64,000 nt of DNA, taken from Accumulibacter sp. Its GTDB lineage: Bacteria; Pseudomonadota; Gammaproteobacteria; Burkholderiales; Rhodocyclaceae. Each line of letters begins with the position of its first letter. Within the stretch, counting starts at the first letter, position 1. The notes beneath the pieces were generated by a model, which made no database searches, was not told where the DNA came from, and saw nothing but the letters and a program-made list of their open reading frames with translations. The translations under genes and the position numbers were made by a program. The DNA lies in NCBI GenBank assembly GCA_017302455.1, contig JAFLDO010000024.1, positions 1-64,000 on the forward strand. Direction: 5' to 3'. Shown here piece by piece: positions 17,801 through 25,616 of the stretch.

Positions 17801-18706
17801 GGCGGCCTGGGCAACGATTCGCTGTCGGGCGATGCCGGTGCCGACGCGCTCGACGGGGGCGCCGGCAATGACCGGGTCGTCGGCGGCGATGGCAACGATA
17901 CGCTCACCGGCAGCGGTGGCAACGATACGCTGAGCGGCGAGGCGGGCAGCGACACCTACGCCTTCGGGCTGGGATTCGGCCAGGAGGTGATTGAGGACCT
18001 GGGGGCGGTCGGCGAGGTCGATACGCTGAAGTTCAACGTCGGCATCCGGCCGGCGGAGGTCGGCGTCGCGCGCGCCGGCAACGATCTCGTGGTGCGCTTC
18101 GCCGGGGCGCCTGGCGACGGGGTGCGCATCACCGATTTCTTCGACGAGACCTTCAGCGGGCTTGGCCTGAACCGGCAGATCGAGCAGTTCAGCTTTGCCG
18201 ACGGCAGCACCTGGTCGGCAACGGCGATTCTCGCCAAGGTGCTGGTGCCGACGGCCGGCGACGACGAGATCACCGGTTATCTCGGCAGCGAGTCGCTGGC
18301 GGGACTGGCGGGTGACGATACGATTGCCGGCGGGGCGGGAAACGACACGCTCAGCGGTGGCGGTGGCGCGGACTGGTTGAGCGGCGGCACCGGCACGGAC
18401 CGGCTGACCGGCGGTTCGGGTGCCGACCGCTTCGTCTTCGACACCGCCGACGCCTTGGTGCATGCCGATCTGATCACCGATTTCGTCAGTGGCGTCGACC
18501 GGATCGCGCTCAAGGCGAGCGTGTTCACGGGGCTCGGGACCGTGGGGGCGACGGTGGGACTGGGCGATCACCTCACCTACAACAGCGGTACGGGAGCGCT
18601 CGCCTATGATGCCGACGGGGCGGGCGGTGCCGGTGCGGTGACCTTCGCGACGCTCGGAGTCGGAACCCATCCGGCGACGCTGGGGGTGGACTTCCTGATC
18701 GTTTGA
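11807..18706 (+). CDS. Giant RTX (hemolysin-type calcium-binding repeat) protein
   Basis: Protein of 2299 residues built almost wholly of RTX nonapeptides (GGxGxDxLx), which bind calcium and fold into beta-rolls outside the cell. Such proteins are exported by type I secretion through an uncleaved C-terminal signal; accordingly there is no N-terminal signal peptide, and the last 110 residues have the typical ending with DRFVFDTADA, LITDFVSGVDRI and a hydrophobic final LGVDFLIV. Between repeats are modules reading GNDTYVVDVAGDVVTEGDG...YTLAANVENATI, and 'AGVNVDLAGGTASDGYGTTD' modules. No enzyme domain is visible, so a structural, adhesive or S-layer-like role is likely. The ATG has AAAGGAA at 11794-11800. 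No type I transporter genes occur in this window. Confidence 0.93.
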   Translation: MAIFNGTDGNDTLVGSAGSVDDALNGGLGNDIYRYSLGSGNDVISDTGGADTIELADPLHLYSGWNFYRSGDDLVIDFNGQGQLTVTNQFLGAPIIETLAFADGSALYSFSFSNLLTGTVGNDVLIGTSSGEVINGGGGDDLIFGNEGDDTLFGGEGDDELSGGPGIDALYGDAGNDELHVLKGDSVVDGGAGQDEATFYQEAAGVAVNLSGTTQDVLGHPLADGNVLHADGVTETMLTSIEDGVVGSDYGDVFFAGRTTGFIGFRGGRGNDTIVGGADPASWVWAQYWDTPQGIIVNLSNGSITANGVTLASKTARDGFGFTDSFVLGAGQLAIEGSEKDDYIRGRDDRSGWLDGADGNDTIVGGAFADTAAYDNDSDGTDGGIYGAIVNLSASSITVNGVTGYGSGVTVGSLMARDSFGDTDSLNSIENIFGSARSDFVLGSSGANWLAGNEGNDTLDGGAGNDSLLGGDGDDTYVVDVAGDVVTEGDGAGSGSDRVNVVFTAGGTYTLAANVEKATIANGTAGVNVTGNALDNVLLGNATANLLTGLGGNDTLDGNAGIDTLVGGLGNDSYTVDVPADVITELLGEGTDQVNVLFASAGTYILAANVENAQIGNSTPGVNLTGNGLGNNLVGNSQANLLAGLDGDDTLDGMAGNDTLDGGLGNDSLLGGLGNDSLFGAAGADTLAAGPGLDTVDGGADADTLVVLGNFADYTRTRPNATDTRLVFAGTGEDITFRNVESVVFLDGTRTLADVHLNIVSANNDVIVGTPGNDTLDGLAGADTLVGLDGDDTYFVDVAGDVVTEGDGAGSGSDRVNVVFTAGGTYTLAANVENATIANGTAGVNVTGNALDNVLLGNATANLLTGLGGNDTLDGGLGIDTLVGGLGNDFYAIDTLADVVTENPGEGNDGVAVLLAAGATYTLAANVENAGIGNATPGVNLTGNALDNTLQGNSQANVLNGSTGNDALYGNAGNDTLLGGAGSDFLRGDAGNDSIDGGVIADRINYTDGNTVSYANSTGAVNVNLSGITGTGSTGTGTASDGLGGTDTLANIFYVQGSSQDDTLVGSAALTLEVFEGRAGNDTINGGAITDTLNGENSNRVSYQNAAVAVNVNLATGTATSAADTGAGSDGNDTLININQVRGSSHADTLTGSDDLVLTEQFEGRAGADTIDGAGGLDLVRYDNAAAGVNVDLAGGTASDGYGTTDTLSNIEGARGSKFADTLSGGNAANDALEFFMGLEGNDTIDGGRGYDRAEYTLSTAGVNVTLGGAGSGTASDGYGTTDTLISIEGVRGSAFNDTLTGSNAADIFESFEGREGNDNINGMGGTDRVVYTASKAGVTVNLATGTASDGYGGTDSLNNIEDVLGSRDFNDSLTGSAADNKLEGQGGNDTLDGGLGNDSLLGGLGNDSLFGAAGADTLAAGPGLDTVDGGADADTLVVLANFADYSITRVNETDTRLVNAGTGEDIVLRSIEFIAFADGGKTRSQYWNNVIDNLSNDWTGTAGNDNINGLVGNDTLAGLAGDDTLIGGPGNDVLIGGPGDDIYDVDIAADVIIEQNTEGTDQVNIAFTAPGSYTLAAQLEHATVTAGAGVAVNVTGNELNNRLTGSAAANLLSGLAGNDTLIGGAGSDTLIGGSGDDEYQIDIASDVVTEAVGEGLDLVKIAFTSTAGYTLTANVEEAIVTSAGDTFAVNVTGNTLANALTGHAGANLLVGLDGDDTLDGGGGNDTLDGGIGSDTAILQGVLIDYAISRPSTTQTRFTHLPSGNTVVISNVEVIRFAGGGSPQPLADLIARIGSPGNDVLNGTGGDDTLAGGLGNDSLSGGAGNDDLQGGEGIDTLAGGAGNDLLDGGAGSDVYQFAIGGGDDIIEQNDPLAGSLDTVVLASPIGGLGSGETTLTRGWHSYDDLVITVNSGTPGAEVVDHLVVHDFLTNDLINLGTIDQIRWLGSGNTLTQTQILAELLKGTSGDDWLRGYANTNDSINGSGGNDTLGGAAGNDTLIGGLGNDSLSGDAGADALDGGAGNDRVVGGDGNDTLTGSGGNDTLSGEAGSDTYAFGLGFGQEVIEDLGAVGEVDTLKFNVGIRPAEVGVARAGNDLVVRFAGAPGDGVRITDFFDETFSGLGLNRQIEQFSFADGSTWSATAILAKVLVPTAGDDEITGYLGSESLAGLAGDDTIAGGAGNDTLSGGGGADWLSGGTGTDRLTGGSGADRFVFDTADALVHADLITDFVSGVDRIALKASVFTGLGTVGATVGLGDHLTYNSGTGALAYDADGAGGAGAVTFATLGVGTHPATLGVDFLIV
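13220..13522 (+). repeat. Internal direct repeat A, copy 1 (copy 2 at 14171-14473)
   Basis: A 303-bp stretch of the RTX gene recurs at 14171-14473, exactly 951 bases (317 codons) downstream and in the same frame, with about ten differences by eye, four of them clustered near the end. It encodes one whole RTX module. Synonymous positions are almost as conserved as the rest, which points to recent duplication or gene conversion. Confidence 0.9.
13771..13949 (+). repeat. Internal direct repeat B, copy 1 (copy 2 at 15967-16145)
   Basis: A 179-bp stretch recurs at 15967-16145, 2196 bases (732 codons) downstream in the same frame, with a single difference (GGC versus GCC codon near the end). It encodes the module GLGNDSLLGG...LDTVDGGADADTLVVL. 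Such identity over both coding and silent sites indicates very recent exchange. Confidence 0.92.
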
Positions 18707-18745
18707 GGGAGCGGCGCCTGAGCGCGGGAGAACGCGAGGAGAACG

Positions 18746-18769
18746 GCGGCGCCCGGGTGGGGGCGCCGC
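18746..18769. terminator. Hairpin between converging genes
   Basis: A 9-bp GC-rich stem, 18746-18754 with 18761-18769, and a 6-base loop lie between the RTX stop and the methyltransferase stop. There is no clear T-tract, so termination is likely but weakly supported; it could serve both strands. Confidence 0.5.
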
Positions 18770-18772
18770 GCT

Positions 18773-19375
18773 TCAGCGCGGGAAATGTGCGGCAGCCAGG
18801 GTTCGCAAGGCGGATTCCGGCTGTTGCGTCTTGGTGGCGATCACCCAGAGCGCGTAGGCCGGCGCCGGCCGGCGGCGGCCGATGACGGAAGCGAATCCCG
18901 ATTCGCGCACGGCTCCCATCAGGCTGCGTAGCGTAAAGCCGCTGTGGTGCGCCATCCACAGGTTGCCGGCGGCAACCGCCGGGCGATGGCCGTAGAGGAT
19001 GTCCAGCGGGCTGATCGGACCGGCCGGGGAGTGATAGGCCGGTTCCATGAGTCTGTCCTGCGCAATCAGCTCGGCGACGGACTGTAGGTCCGGACAGGTG
19101 ATGACGGCAAACCCCTCCGGACACAGAACGCGGTGGAACTCCCTGAGCGCTAGCGGGATTTCATGCGGGTAGAGATGCTCGATGTTGTGCGAGGAATAGA
19201 GGGCGTCCATGCTGGCATCGGCAACCAGGCTCATATCGGTGATGGTTCCGACGATGTCGGGCTGCACCGCCCTGTCGATGTCGAGCCGGCATTCCTGCCA
19301 GGCGGGCGTGTTGAAGCCGGCCGTGGTCCGGTCCTTCCGTTGCCTGCCGCAACCGACATGCAGGAAATTTGCCAA
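18773..19375 (-). CDS. Class I SAM-dependent methyltransferase, small
   Basis: Protein of 200 residues with the start of a Rossmann methyltransferase: FLHVGCGR at residues 4-11 (SAM-binding motif I), an acidic motif LDIDRAVQPDI near 31-41, and SSHNIEHLYPHE followed by LREFHRVLCPEGFAVITCPD, the pattern of methyltransferases acting in sugar and polysaccharide metabolism ('SAM-binding, HNIEH' type). It begins 11 bases after the stop of the glycosyltransferase on the same strand, so the two are a unit. The substrate is unknown; a surface glycan is a fair guess. Confidence 0.8.
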   Translation of the reverse strand: MANFLHVGCGRQRKDRTTAGFNTPAWQECRLDIDRAVQPDIVGTITDMSLVADASMDALYSSHNIEHLYPHEIPLALREFHRVLCPEGFAVITCPDLQSVAELIAQDRLMEPAYHSPAGPISPLDILYGHRPAVAAGNLWMAHHSGFTLRSLMGAVRESGFASVIGRRRPAPAYALWVIATKTQQPESALRTLAAAHFPR

Positions 19376-19386
19376 GACTCTCCCCT

Positions 19387-20631
19387 TCAGGAACCGTTCG
19401 CCTGGGCAACACTGCGCAGGAGATCGACCTGCGCCGGCAGGCAGTGGGTCTGCAGATCGTATCTCTGCACGATGTGCTGGCGTGCCGCCCGCCGCAGCGG
19501 CACCAGCTCGCTGCGGCGCTGCAGCGCATCAGCGACGGTGGTGGCGATCTGATGCGTATCGAAGAAATCGACCAGCAATCCGGTCTGGCCATGCACGATC
19601 AGCTCCTCGACCGGCGCCGTGCGCGAGGCGACGATCAGACAACCGATGCTCATCGCTTCCATCAACGACCAGCTCAGGACGAACGGGTAGGTGAGGTAGA
19701 GATGCACGGTCGACACCTGCATCAACTGGGTAAGCACCGGGTGCGGCAGCCTGCCAACGAAGTGCACCCGGCGACGGTCGAGGCGATCGGCCACTTCGTT
19801 GAAAAAGACGTCCTTCCAGGTCGTCCCGGCGCGTGGTGCGGCACCATAACTGACGCCATTGCCGCCGACGACGACAACCTGCAGCCGCGGACGCAGGGCA
19901 AGCAGCTCCGGCAGCGCACGCATGAAGATGTGGTAGCCCCGATAGGGCTCCAGTTCGCGGGCGACAAAGGTGACGACCTCATCTGCCGGCCCCAGCTGCA
20001 ACCCGGCTCCGCGCAGGTGCACACGGGCGGCCGGATCCGGCTGCAGGCGCTCGCTGTCGATGCCGTCGTGAATCACGGAGATTTTTTGCCGGAGCAACTC
20101 CGGATGCCGGTTGCGCTGAAACGTGGTCGGCGACAGCCCCCTGTCGGCCGCCACCAGCGCGTGCAGAAGATGCGTATTCTTCAACCGCAGACGTTCCAGA
20201 CCTTCCAGGCTGGGGCGCGAGAATTCCGGATCGAAGTAGGCGTCACCGTTTTCTGTCCCGTAGAAGTACTCGGCATAGACGATCAAGGGCGTTGCGGGAA
20301 AGACGTCCTTGATGAAGTAAGCTTCACCCCACCCCGAGTGCGCGCAGATCACGTCGGGAACGAATCCTTCCTCCTTCAGGCGGATCAGGCAGCGGGCCAC
20401 GGAATGGCCGCGTGCGGTCTTGGCCAGGGTCTCCTGGATTTCGATCGGCGCCTCCCTGAGGGCCTCGGCGCCGGCCGTTTGCGGCCGATGCAGGATCACC
20501 CTGACACCCGCCGTCGCATAGGCCGGTTTGTTGATGCCGAGCGCGACCACCTCGTCACCGCCGGCGGCGAGTGCCGGCGCGAGGTGCTTGAACTGACCCG
20601 GAAAATTCTGATGGATGAAGACGATCTTCAT
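19387..20631 (-). CDS. Glycosyltransferase, GT4-like
   Basis: Protein of 414 residues; I chose the ATG at 20631 (MKIVFIHQNFPGQFKHLAPAL), a standard start for this family, over a longer frame. It has two Rossmann domains: an N-terminal acceptor domain with a long insertion and HSGWGEAYFIKDVFP at about 113-127, and a C-terminal donor domain with VIHDGID near 210, ARELEPYRGYHIFMRALP near 252-269 and the GT4 signature SWSLMEAMSIGCLIVASRTA around 345-364. It is likely cytoplasmic and transfers a sugar from a nucleotide donor to a surface polysaccharide or lipid. It leads a two-gene unit with the methyltransferase. Confidence 0.88.
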   Translation of the reverse strand: MKIVFIHQNFPGQFKHLAPALAAGGDEVVALGINKPAYATAGVRVILHRPQTAGAEALREAPIEIQETLAKTARGHSVARCLIRLKEEGFVPDVICAHSGWGEAYFIKDVFPATPLIVYAEYFYGTENGDAYFDPEFSRPSLEGLERLRLKNTHLLHALVAADRGLSPTTFQRNRHPELLRQKISVIHDGIDSERLQPDPAARVHLRGAGLQLGPADEVVTFVARELEPYRGYHIFMRALPELLALRPRLQVVVVGGNGVSYGAAPRAGTTWKDVFFNEVADRLDRRRVHFVGRLPHPVLTQLMQVSTVHLYLTYPFVLSWSLMEAMSIGCLIVASRTAPVEELIVHGQTGLLVDFFDTHQIATTVADALQRRSELVPLRRAARQHIVQRYDLQTHCLPAQVDLLRSVAQANGS

Positions 20632-20830
20632 GGCGACGACAGTTTGCGCTTTGCGACGGCCGCATCTCGACCGCCGGACGCCTGCAACAGAGCCGCCATT
20701 ATCGCGCAATCCCGTGTCAGCCCGCCTGCCCGATCGACGACCCGCTCGCGGCCAGGCCGACCGGCGACTCGCCGGCGTGACCTGGCCAAGGATTCTTGTG
20801 GCAAGATGCCGGAGACAAGTGGGAGAAGCA

Positions 20831-21256
20831 ATGGCCTTTCTGAGTTGGCGGAACGAGTATCGGGTCGGCGTCGAGCAAATCGACGAGGAGCATCGCTACC
20901 TGTTCGACCTGATCAATGCCTTCCACGACACCCATATTGGCGGCACGAAACGCAGCGCCCTGGAGCAGATTCTCAATCGCTTGGTGCACTATGCCGAACA
21001 GCACTTTCGGCACGAGGAGGCCATCATGAAAGCGGAAGCCTATCCGGCCTACGTCGAGCACTGTGCGCTGCACGAGGATCTCTATCTGACGATTTTCCGT
21101 CTTTCGGAGAAGCTCGCCACCGGCTCCTTGCAGGTCGACATGGAGACCGTCCGTTTCATCCGCAGTTGGCTGGTGAAGCACATCGTCAAGCACGATCTGC
21201 AGTTCTCCGACTACCTTGCGCGGCGCCCGAAGCCGGCGCCGACCGGCGAAACCTAG
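20831..21256 (+). CDS. Bacteriohemerythrin
   Basis: Single-domain di-iron oxygen-binding protein of 141 residues. The iron ligands are all visible: HRYLFD (H and later E of helix A near 22), HFRHEEAIM (near 60), HCALHE (near 77) and [13 protein letters not shown] (near 117-129). The ATG has GGGAGAAG at 20820-20827. Stand-alone hemerythrins store or deliver oxygen or sense it in microaerobic life. It lies alone between the divergent glycosyltransferase and glyQ; the 199 bases before it hold no gene. Confidence 0.93.
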   Translation: MAFLSWRNEYRVGVEQIDEEHRYLFDLINAFHDTHIGGTKRSALEQILNRLVHYAEQHFRHEEAIMKAEAYPAYVEHCALHEDLYLTIFRLSEKLATGSLQVDMETVRFIRSWLVKHIVKHDLQFSDYLARRPKPAPTGET

Positions 21257-21359
21257 CGCTCGCCGCGCCGACCCACTCGCGCCGGCCCGCCCAAGCAAAT
21301 GCTTGTCCGCAGCGAAACCAAGTAAAATCGCGTCTTCTGCTTCCCTCCGAAATTCTCCC

Positions 21360-22271
21360 ATGCCCACGTTTCAGGAAGTCATTCTTCGTCTCCAGGATTT
21401 CTGGGACAAACAGGGATGCGCGCTGTTGCAGCCCTACGACATCGAAGTCGGTGCCGGCACCTTCCACACCGCCACCTTTTTGCGCGCCATCGGTCCCGAA
21501 CCCTGGAATGCGGCCTATGTGCAGCCCTCGCGGCGACCCAAGGACGGTCGCTACGGGGAGAACCCGAATCGCCTGCAGCATTACTATCAATACCAGGTGG
21601 TCCTCAAGCCGTCGCCAGCCAACATCCAGGATCTCTATCTCGACTCGCTGCGCGCGCTGGGAATCGACACCAGCCGGCACGACATCCGCTTCGTCGAGGA
21701 CGACTGGGAAAGCCCGACGCTGGGCGCCTGGGGACTCGGCTGGGAAGTCTGGCTGGACGGCATGGAGGTAACGCAGTTCACCTATTTCCAGGAAGTCGGT
21801 TCGCTGCCCTGCAAACCTGTTCTCGGCGAGATCACCTACGGCATCGAGCGATTGGCGATGTACCTGCAGGGAGTGGAGAACGTCTTCGACCTGGTCTGGG
21901 GTGAAGGACCCGGCTATCGGGTCACCTATGGCGACGTCTATCACCAGAACGAAGTCGAGCAGTCGAAGTACAACTTCGAGCACTCGAACGTCGAGATGCT
22001 GTTCCGTCATTTCAACGAACATGAATCGGAGGCGCGGCGCTTGATCGCTGCCGGCCTCGCCCTGCCCGGCTACGAAATGGTCATGAAGTGCTCGCACACT
22101 TTCAACCTGCTCGACGCGCGCGGCGCGATTTCCGTCACCGAGCGTGCGGCCTACATCGGCCGCGTGCGTGCGCTTGCCCGCGAAGTCGCGCAGGCTTACC
22201 ACGATTCCCGCCAGGCGCTCGGCTTCCCGATGTGCCGGCCAGCCGCCGGCGGCGAAGGGAAACTGCCATGA
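21360..22271 (+). CDS. glyQ: Glycine-tRNA ligase alpha subunit
   Basis: Catalytic subunit of the alpha2-beta2 glycyl-tRNA synthetase. The 303 residues and the whole course of the sequence are typical: [20 protein letters not shown], then [40 protein letters not shown] and the class II motif region [14 protein letters not shown]. The ATG at 21360 is the conserved start. The stop overlaps the glyS start by ATGA. A short AT-rich stretch at about 21322-21327 (TAAAAT) may be part of its promoter, but no matching -35 is seen. Confidence 0.98.
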   Translation: MPTFQEVILRLQDFWDKQGCALLQPYDIEVGAGTFHTATFLRAIGPEPWNAAYVQPSRRPKDGRYGENPNRLQHYYQYQVVLKPSPANIQDLYLDSLRALGIDTSRHDIRFVEDDWESPTLGAWGLGWEVWLDGMEVTQFTYFQEVGSLPCKPVLGEITYGIERLAMYLQGVENVFDLVWGEGPGYRVTYGDVYHQNEVEQSKYNFEHSNVEMLFRHFNEHESEARRLIAAGLALPGYEMVMKCSHTFNLLDARGAISVTERAAYIGRVRALAREVAQAYHDSRQALGFPMCRPAAGGEGKLP

Positions 22272-24340
22272 ACGATACCGTCCTGATCGAGTTGCGCACC
22301 GAAGAGTTGCCGCCGAAATCGCTCAGACTTCTGTCGGAGGCTTTTGCCGACGCCGTCTTCTCCGCCCTCGCAGCCCAGCAGTTCACGGCCGACGACAGCG
22401 TGTGTACGCCCTACGCGACGCCGCGCCGGCTGGCAATGACGATTACCCACGTTGCCGCGCGACAGCCCGACCGCGTTCTGGAAAGGAAAGGCCCGGCGGT
22501 GGCCAGCGGAGTGGACGGGGAAGGCCGGCCGACGCGTGCGCTGGAAGGCTTCATGCGCGCTGCCGGGGTCACCTTCGACCAGTTGCACAAGACGAGCGAC
22601 GGCAAGGCGGAGTATTTCGTTGCCCGGCAAGCGAAAGCGGGCGAGCCGCTCGCTGCGCATCTTACCGAGATCGTCGCGCAGGCCCTGAAGAAGCTGCCCA
22701 TCCCGAAGGTCATGCGCTGGGGAGATTCCGAACACCAGTTCGTGCGCCCGGTTCACGGACTGATCCTGTTGCACGGAACGTCCATCGTTCCCGGCGAGGT
22801 GCTTGGCCTGGCCGGTGGCCGCAGCACGCTCGGTCACCGCTTCCTGGCGAGCGGCGACATCGTCGTCGACGACCCGGCCGCGTATGCGCCCAGCCTGTTG
22901 GCCGGCAAGGTCATCGCCTCCTTCGCCGACCGCCGCGCGGCGATCGCCGAGCAACTGGCGGCTGCCGCCGACAAGCTCGGCGCCCGCATCAACCCGGCCG
23001 ACGGCCTGCTCGACGAAGTGACGGCGCTCGTCGAGTGGCCGGCGGTGTATGTCGGCGGCTTCGAGGCGGAATACCTCGACGTCCCGCAGGAGTGCCTGAT
23101 CCTGACGATGCAGCAGAACCAGAAGTACTTCCCGCTGCTCGATGCCGCCGGCAAGCTGCTCAACAAGTTCCTGATCGTCTCCAACATGCAGGTCGACGAT
23201 CCGGCCAGCATCATCCAGGGCAACGAGCGGGTCGTGCGGCCGCGCCTCGCCGACGCACGCTTCTTCTACGACCAGGACCGCAAGAACGGCTTTGCCACAC
23301 GCGTCGTCCGTCTCGGTTCGGTGGTCTACCACAACAAGCTCGGATCGCTCGGCGACCGCGCCCAGCGCCTCGGCCGTGTCGCGCGCAGCATCGCCGAGAA
23401 ACTCCATGCCGACGCCACCCTGGCCGAGCGAGCAGCGCTGTTCTCCAAGATCGACCTCCTCACCGACATGGTCGGCGAGTTCCCGGAACTGCAGGGAATC
23501 ATGGGCCGCTACTACCTGCTGCACGAAGGCGGCTTGCCGGTGGTGGCCGACGCCATCGAACAGCACTACCGCCCACGCTTTGCCGGCGACGCGCTGCCCG
23601 CGGGAAACATCGCCTGCGCCGCCGCGCTGGCCGACAAACTCGACGCGCTGGTGGGTTTCTTCGGTATCGGCCAGCCGCCGACGGGCGACAAGGATCCCTT
23701 CGGTCTGCGCCGCGCCGCGCTCGGCGTGCTGCGCATCCTCATGGAGACGCCGCTGCCGCTCGACCTGGCCGAGCTGATCGACGAAGCGAAGAGCACCTTG
23801 ATCAAGCAGGGAGTTCAACTCGACGCGGTCGATGAACCCTTGCTCACCTTCATGCTCGACCGGCTGCGCGGGATGCTCAGGGAGGCGGGGCATTCGGTCG
23901 ACGTCGTCGAGGCGGTGCTCGCGCAGCGCCCGACACGCATCGATCTGGTTCCCGCCAGACTGGCGGCGGTGAGCGAGTTCCAGGCGCTGCCCGAAGCGCT
24001 GGCGCTGGCGGCCGCCAACAAGCGCATCGGCAACATCCTCAGAAAGACCGAGGAGGCTTTCCCCGAACCTGACATCGCGCTGCTCGAGGAGGACGCCGAG
24101 AAGGCGCTCTTCCAACGGGTGGTCCTGATCGCCCCACTGGTCCGCTCGCACGTCGCCAACGAGGACTATGCCGATGCGCTCACGGTGGTGGCCTCGGTGC
24201 GTGCCGAGGTCGACCGCTTCTTTGACGAAGTGATGGTGAACGTGCACGAACCGCTGCTGCGGCGCAATCGCCTGGGTCTCCTGAAAGCGCTTTTCGACCA
24301 GCTCAACGCGGTCGCCGACATCGCGAAGCTCGCCGTATGA
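22268..24340 (+). CDS. glyS: Glycine-tRNA ligase beta subunit
   Basis: tRNA-binding subunit of glycyl-tRNA synthetase, 690 residues, the expected length. Conserved blocks include [14 protein letters not shown] at the start, TPRRLA near 45, KAYFPLLD-like [11 protein letters not shown] near 284-294, an HD-like domain around [15 protein letters not shown] near 405-419, [18 protein letters not shown] near 470-487, and a C-terminal DALR-type anticodon region. It overlaps glyQ upstream and gmhB downstream, each by ATGA, so translation is coupled through glyQ-glyS-gmhB. Confidence 0.98.
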   Translation: MNDTVLIELRTEELPPKSLRLLSEAFADAVFSALAAQQFTADDSVCTPYATPRRLAMTITHVAARQPDRVLERKGPAVASGVDGEGRPTRALEGFMRAAGVTFDQLHKTSDGKAEYFVARQAKAGEPLAAHLTEIVAQALKKLPIPKVMRWGDSEHQFVRPVHGLILLHGTSIVPGEVLGLAGGRSTLGHRFLASGDIVVDDPAAYAPSLLAGKVIASFADRRAAIAEQLAAAADKLGARINPADGLLDEVTALVEWPAVYVGGFEAEYLDVPQECLILTMQQNQKYFPLLDAAGKLLNKFLIVSNMQVDDPASIIQGNERVVRPRLADARFFYDQDRKNGFATRVVRLGSVVYHNKLGSLGDRAQRLGRVARSIAEKLHADATLAERAALFSKIDLLTDMVGEFPELQGIMGRYYLLHEGGLPVVADAIEQHYRPRFAGDALPAGNIACAAALADKLDALVGFFGIGQPPTGDKDPFGLRRAALGVLRILMETPLPLDLAELIDEAKSTLIKQGVQLDAVDEPLLTFMLDRLRGMLREAGHSVDVVEAVLAQRPTRIDLVPARLAAVSEFQALPEALALAAANKRIGNILRKTEEAFPEPDIALLEEDAEKALFQRVVLIAPLVRSHVANEDYADALTVVASVRAEVDRFFDEVMVNVHEPLLRRNRLGLLKALFDQLNAVADIAKLAV

Positions 24341-24873
24341 AACTCGTCATTCTCGATCGCGACGGCGTCGTCAACTACGACTCGAAGCAGTTCATCAAGT
24401 CGCCCGCCGAGTGGCGGCCCATTCCGGGCAGCATCGATGCCATCGCCAAGCTCAGCCAGGCCGGCTATCGGGTGATCGTTGCCACCAACCAGTCCGGCAT
24501 CGGTCGCGGCCTGTTCGACATGGATACCTTGAACGCGATCCACGAAAAGATGCATCGTGCGGTGCAGCAGGCCGGCGGACGGATCGACGCCATTTTTTAT
24601 TGCCCGCACCCGATCGAAGACGACTGCAAGTGCCGAAAGCCGAAAACCGGCATGTTCGAGCGCATTGCCGGTTGCTTCAACGTCGACCTGATCGGTACGC
24701 CGTCGGTCGGCGATTCGCTGCGCGACCTGCAGGCCGCTGCGGCCGTCGGCGCCAGGCCACTGCTCGTGCTGACCGGCAAGGGCACGCAGACCCAGGCGGA
24801 AGGTGGTCTGCCGGAAGGCACGCAGGTCTTCCCCGATCTGGCCACCGCGACCGAAGAAATCCTGCGGTCGTGA
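24337..24873 (+). CDS. gmhB: D-glycero-beta-D-manno-heptose-1,7-bisphosphate 7-phosphatase
   Basis: HAD-family phosphatase of 178 residues that removes the 7-phosphate in the synthesis of ADP-heptose for the lipopolysaccharide core. It has the catalytic LDRDGVVN at residues 5-12, TNQSGIGRGLF near 50-60, the zinc-binding loop CPHPIEDDCKCRKPKTGM near 89-106 and the motif VGDSLRDLQAA near 123-133. It overlaps glyS by ATGA, and its stop shares one base with the plsC start. The zinc loop separates it from HisB-type histidinol phosphatases. Confidence 0.93.
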   Translation: MKLVILDRDGVVNYDSKQFIKSPAEWRPIPGSIDAIAKLSQAGYRVIVATNQSGIGRGLFDMDTLNAIHEKMHRAVQQAGGRIDAIFYCPHPIEDDCKCRKPKTGMFERIAGCFNVDLIGTPSVGDSLRDLQAAAAVGARPLLVLTGKGTQTQAEGGLPEGTQVFPDLATATEEILRS

Positions 24874-25616
24874 TGGTCGCCGTTCGCCCTGCGCTTTTCC
24901 TGTTGCTGGCCACTCTGCTGACCATGCCTTTCGGCGTTCTCGTCTCCCTGGCGGCGGTCCTGCCGATGCCCGTGCGCTACCGCATCATCGCCGTCTGGCG
25001 AGTCGGCTTCATGGCGCTTTGCCGTTACGTGCTCGGGATTCGCTACCAGGTGATCGGCCGCGAGAACATTCCCGCCGAACCGTCGGTGGTTCTCGCCAAA
25101 CACCAGTCGGCCTGGGAGACGGTCGGCCTGCAGGAGATTTTTCCGCCGCTGGTCTTCGTGCTCAAGAAGGAGTTGCTGCGCGTGCCCTTCTTTGGCTGGG
25201 GACTGGCCGCGCTGAAGATGATCTCGATCGACCGGGCGGCCGCCAAGGATGCCCTGAAGCAGGTCTTCGACCAGGGACGTGACCGCCTCTCGGCGGGCTA
25301 CTGGGTCGTCATCTTCCCCGAGGGTACGCGCGTCGCGCCGGGACAGACCTGTCGCTACAAGCCGGGCGGCGCCCATCTCGCCGTACGCGCGGGGGTACGC
25401 GTCGTGCCGGTAGCGCACGACGCCGGCGAACTGTGGCGACGCGGCGCCCTGAGCATTTCACCCGGACTGATCACGGTCAGCATCGGCCCGCCGATCGACC
25501 CGGCCGGCAAGACAGCGGCGAAGATCAATGCCCTGGCTGCCGCCTGGATCGAAGGCGAGATGCGGCGTCTCTCACCGCACCGCTACCCGGCTCCTGGCGA
25601 TGCCGTGGCGGCCTGA
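24873..25616 (+). CDS. plsC: 1-acyl-sn-glycerol-3-phosphate acyltransferase
   Basis: Inner-membrane enzyme that makes phosphatidic acid from lysophosphatidic acid. The ATG at 24873 shares its first base with the gmhB stop (TGATG) and gives 247 residues. A hydrophobic N-terminus (about 5-45) anchors it. The acyltransferase block I is KHQSAWET near residue 71, an H-x4-E form of the usual H-x4-D that is common in betaproteobacterial PlsC; block III is VIFPEGTRVAPG near 146-157, and block IV VVPVAHDAG near 177-185. It lies in a tightly packed run from glyQ to gloA. Confidence 0.92.
   Translation: MVAVRPALFLLLATLLTMPFGVLVSLAAVLPMPVRYRIIAVWRVGFMALCRYVLGIRYQVIGRENIPAEPSVVLAKHQSAWETVGLQEIFPPLVFVLKKELLRVPFFGWGLAALKMISIDRAAAKDALKQVFDQGRDRLSAGYWVVIFPEGTRVAPGQTCRYKPGGAHLAVRAGVRVVPVAHDAGELWRRGALSISPGLITVSIGPPIDPAGKTAAKINALAAAWIEGEMRRLSPHRYPAPGDAVAA

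Noticed and set aside
15905..18670. A 921-codon open frame on the minus strand across the RTX gene
   Set aside because: It is a mirror of the biased codon use of the GGxGxD repeats; it has no domain and no ribosome site, while the plus strand gives a coherent RTX protein.
11807..18706. Dense short repeats as a possible CRISPR or DNA tandem array
   Set aside because: The period is 27 bases in frame and encodes RTX nonapeptides; there are no constant repeats with unique spacers.
22196..24247. A 683-codon minus-strand frame opposite glyS
   Set aside because: Typical antisense shadow of a high-GC gene; glyS is certain.
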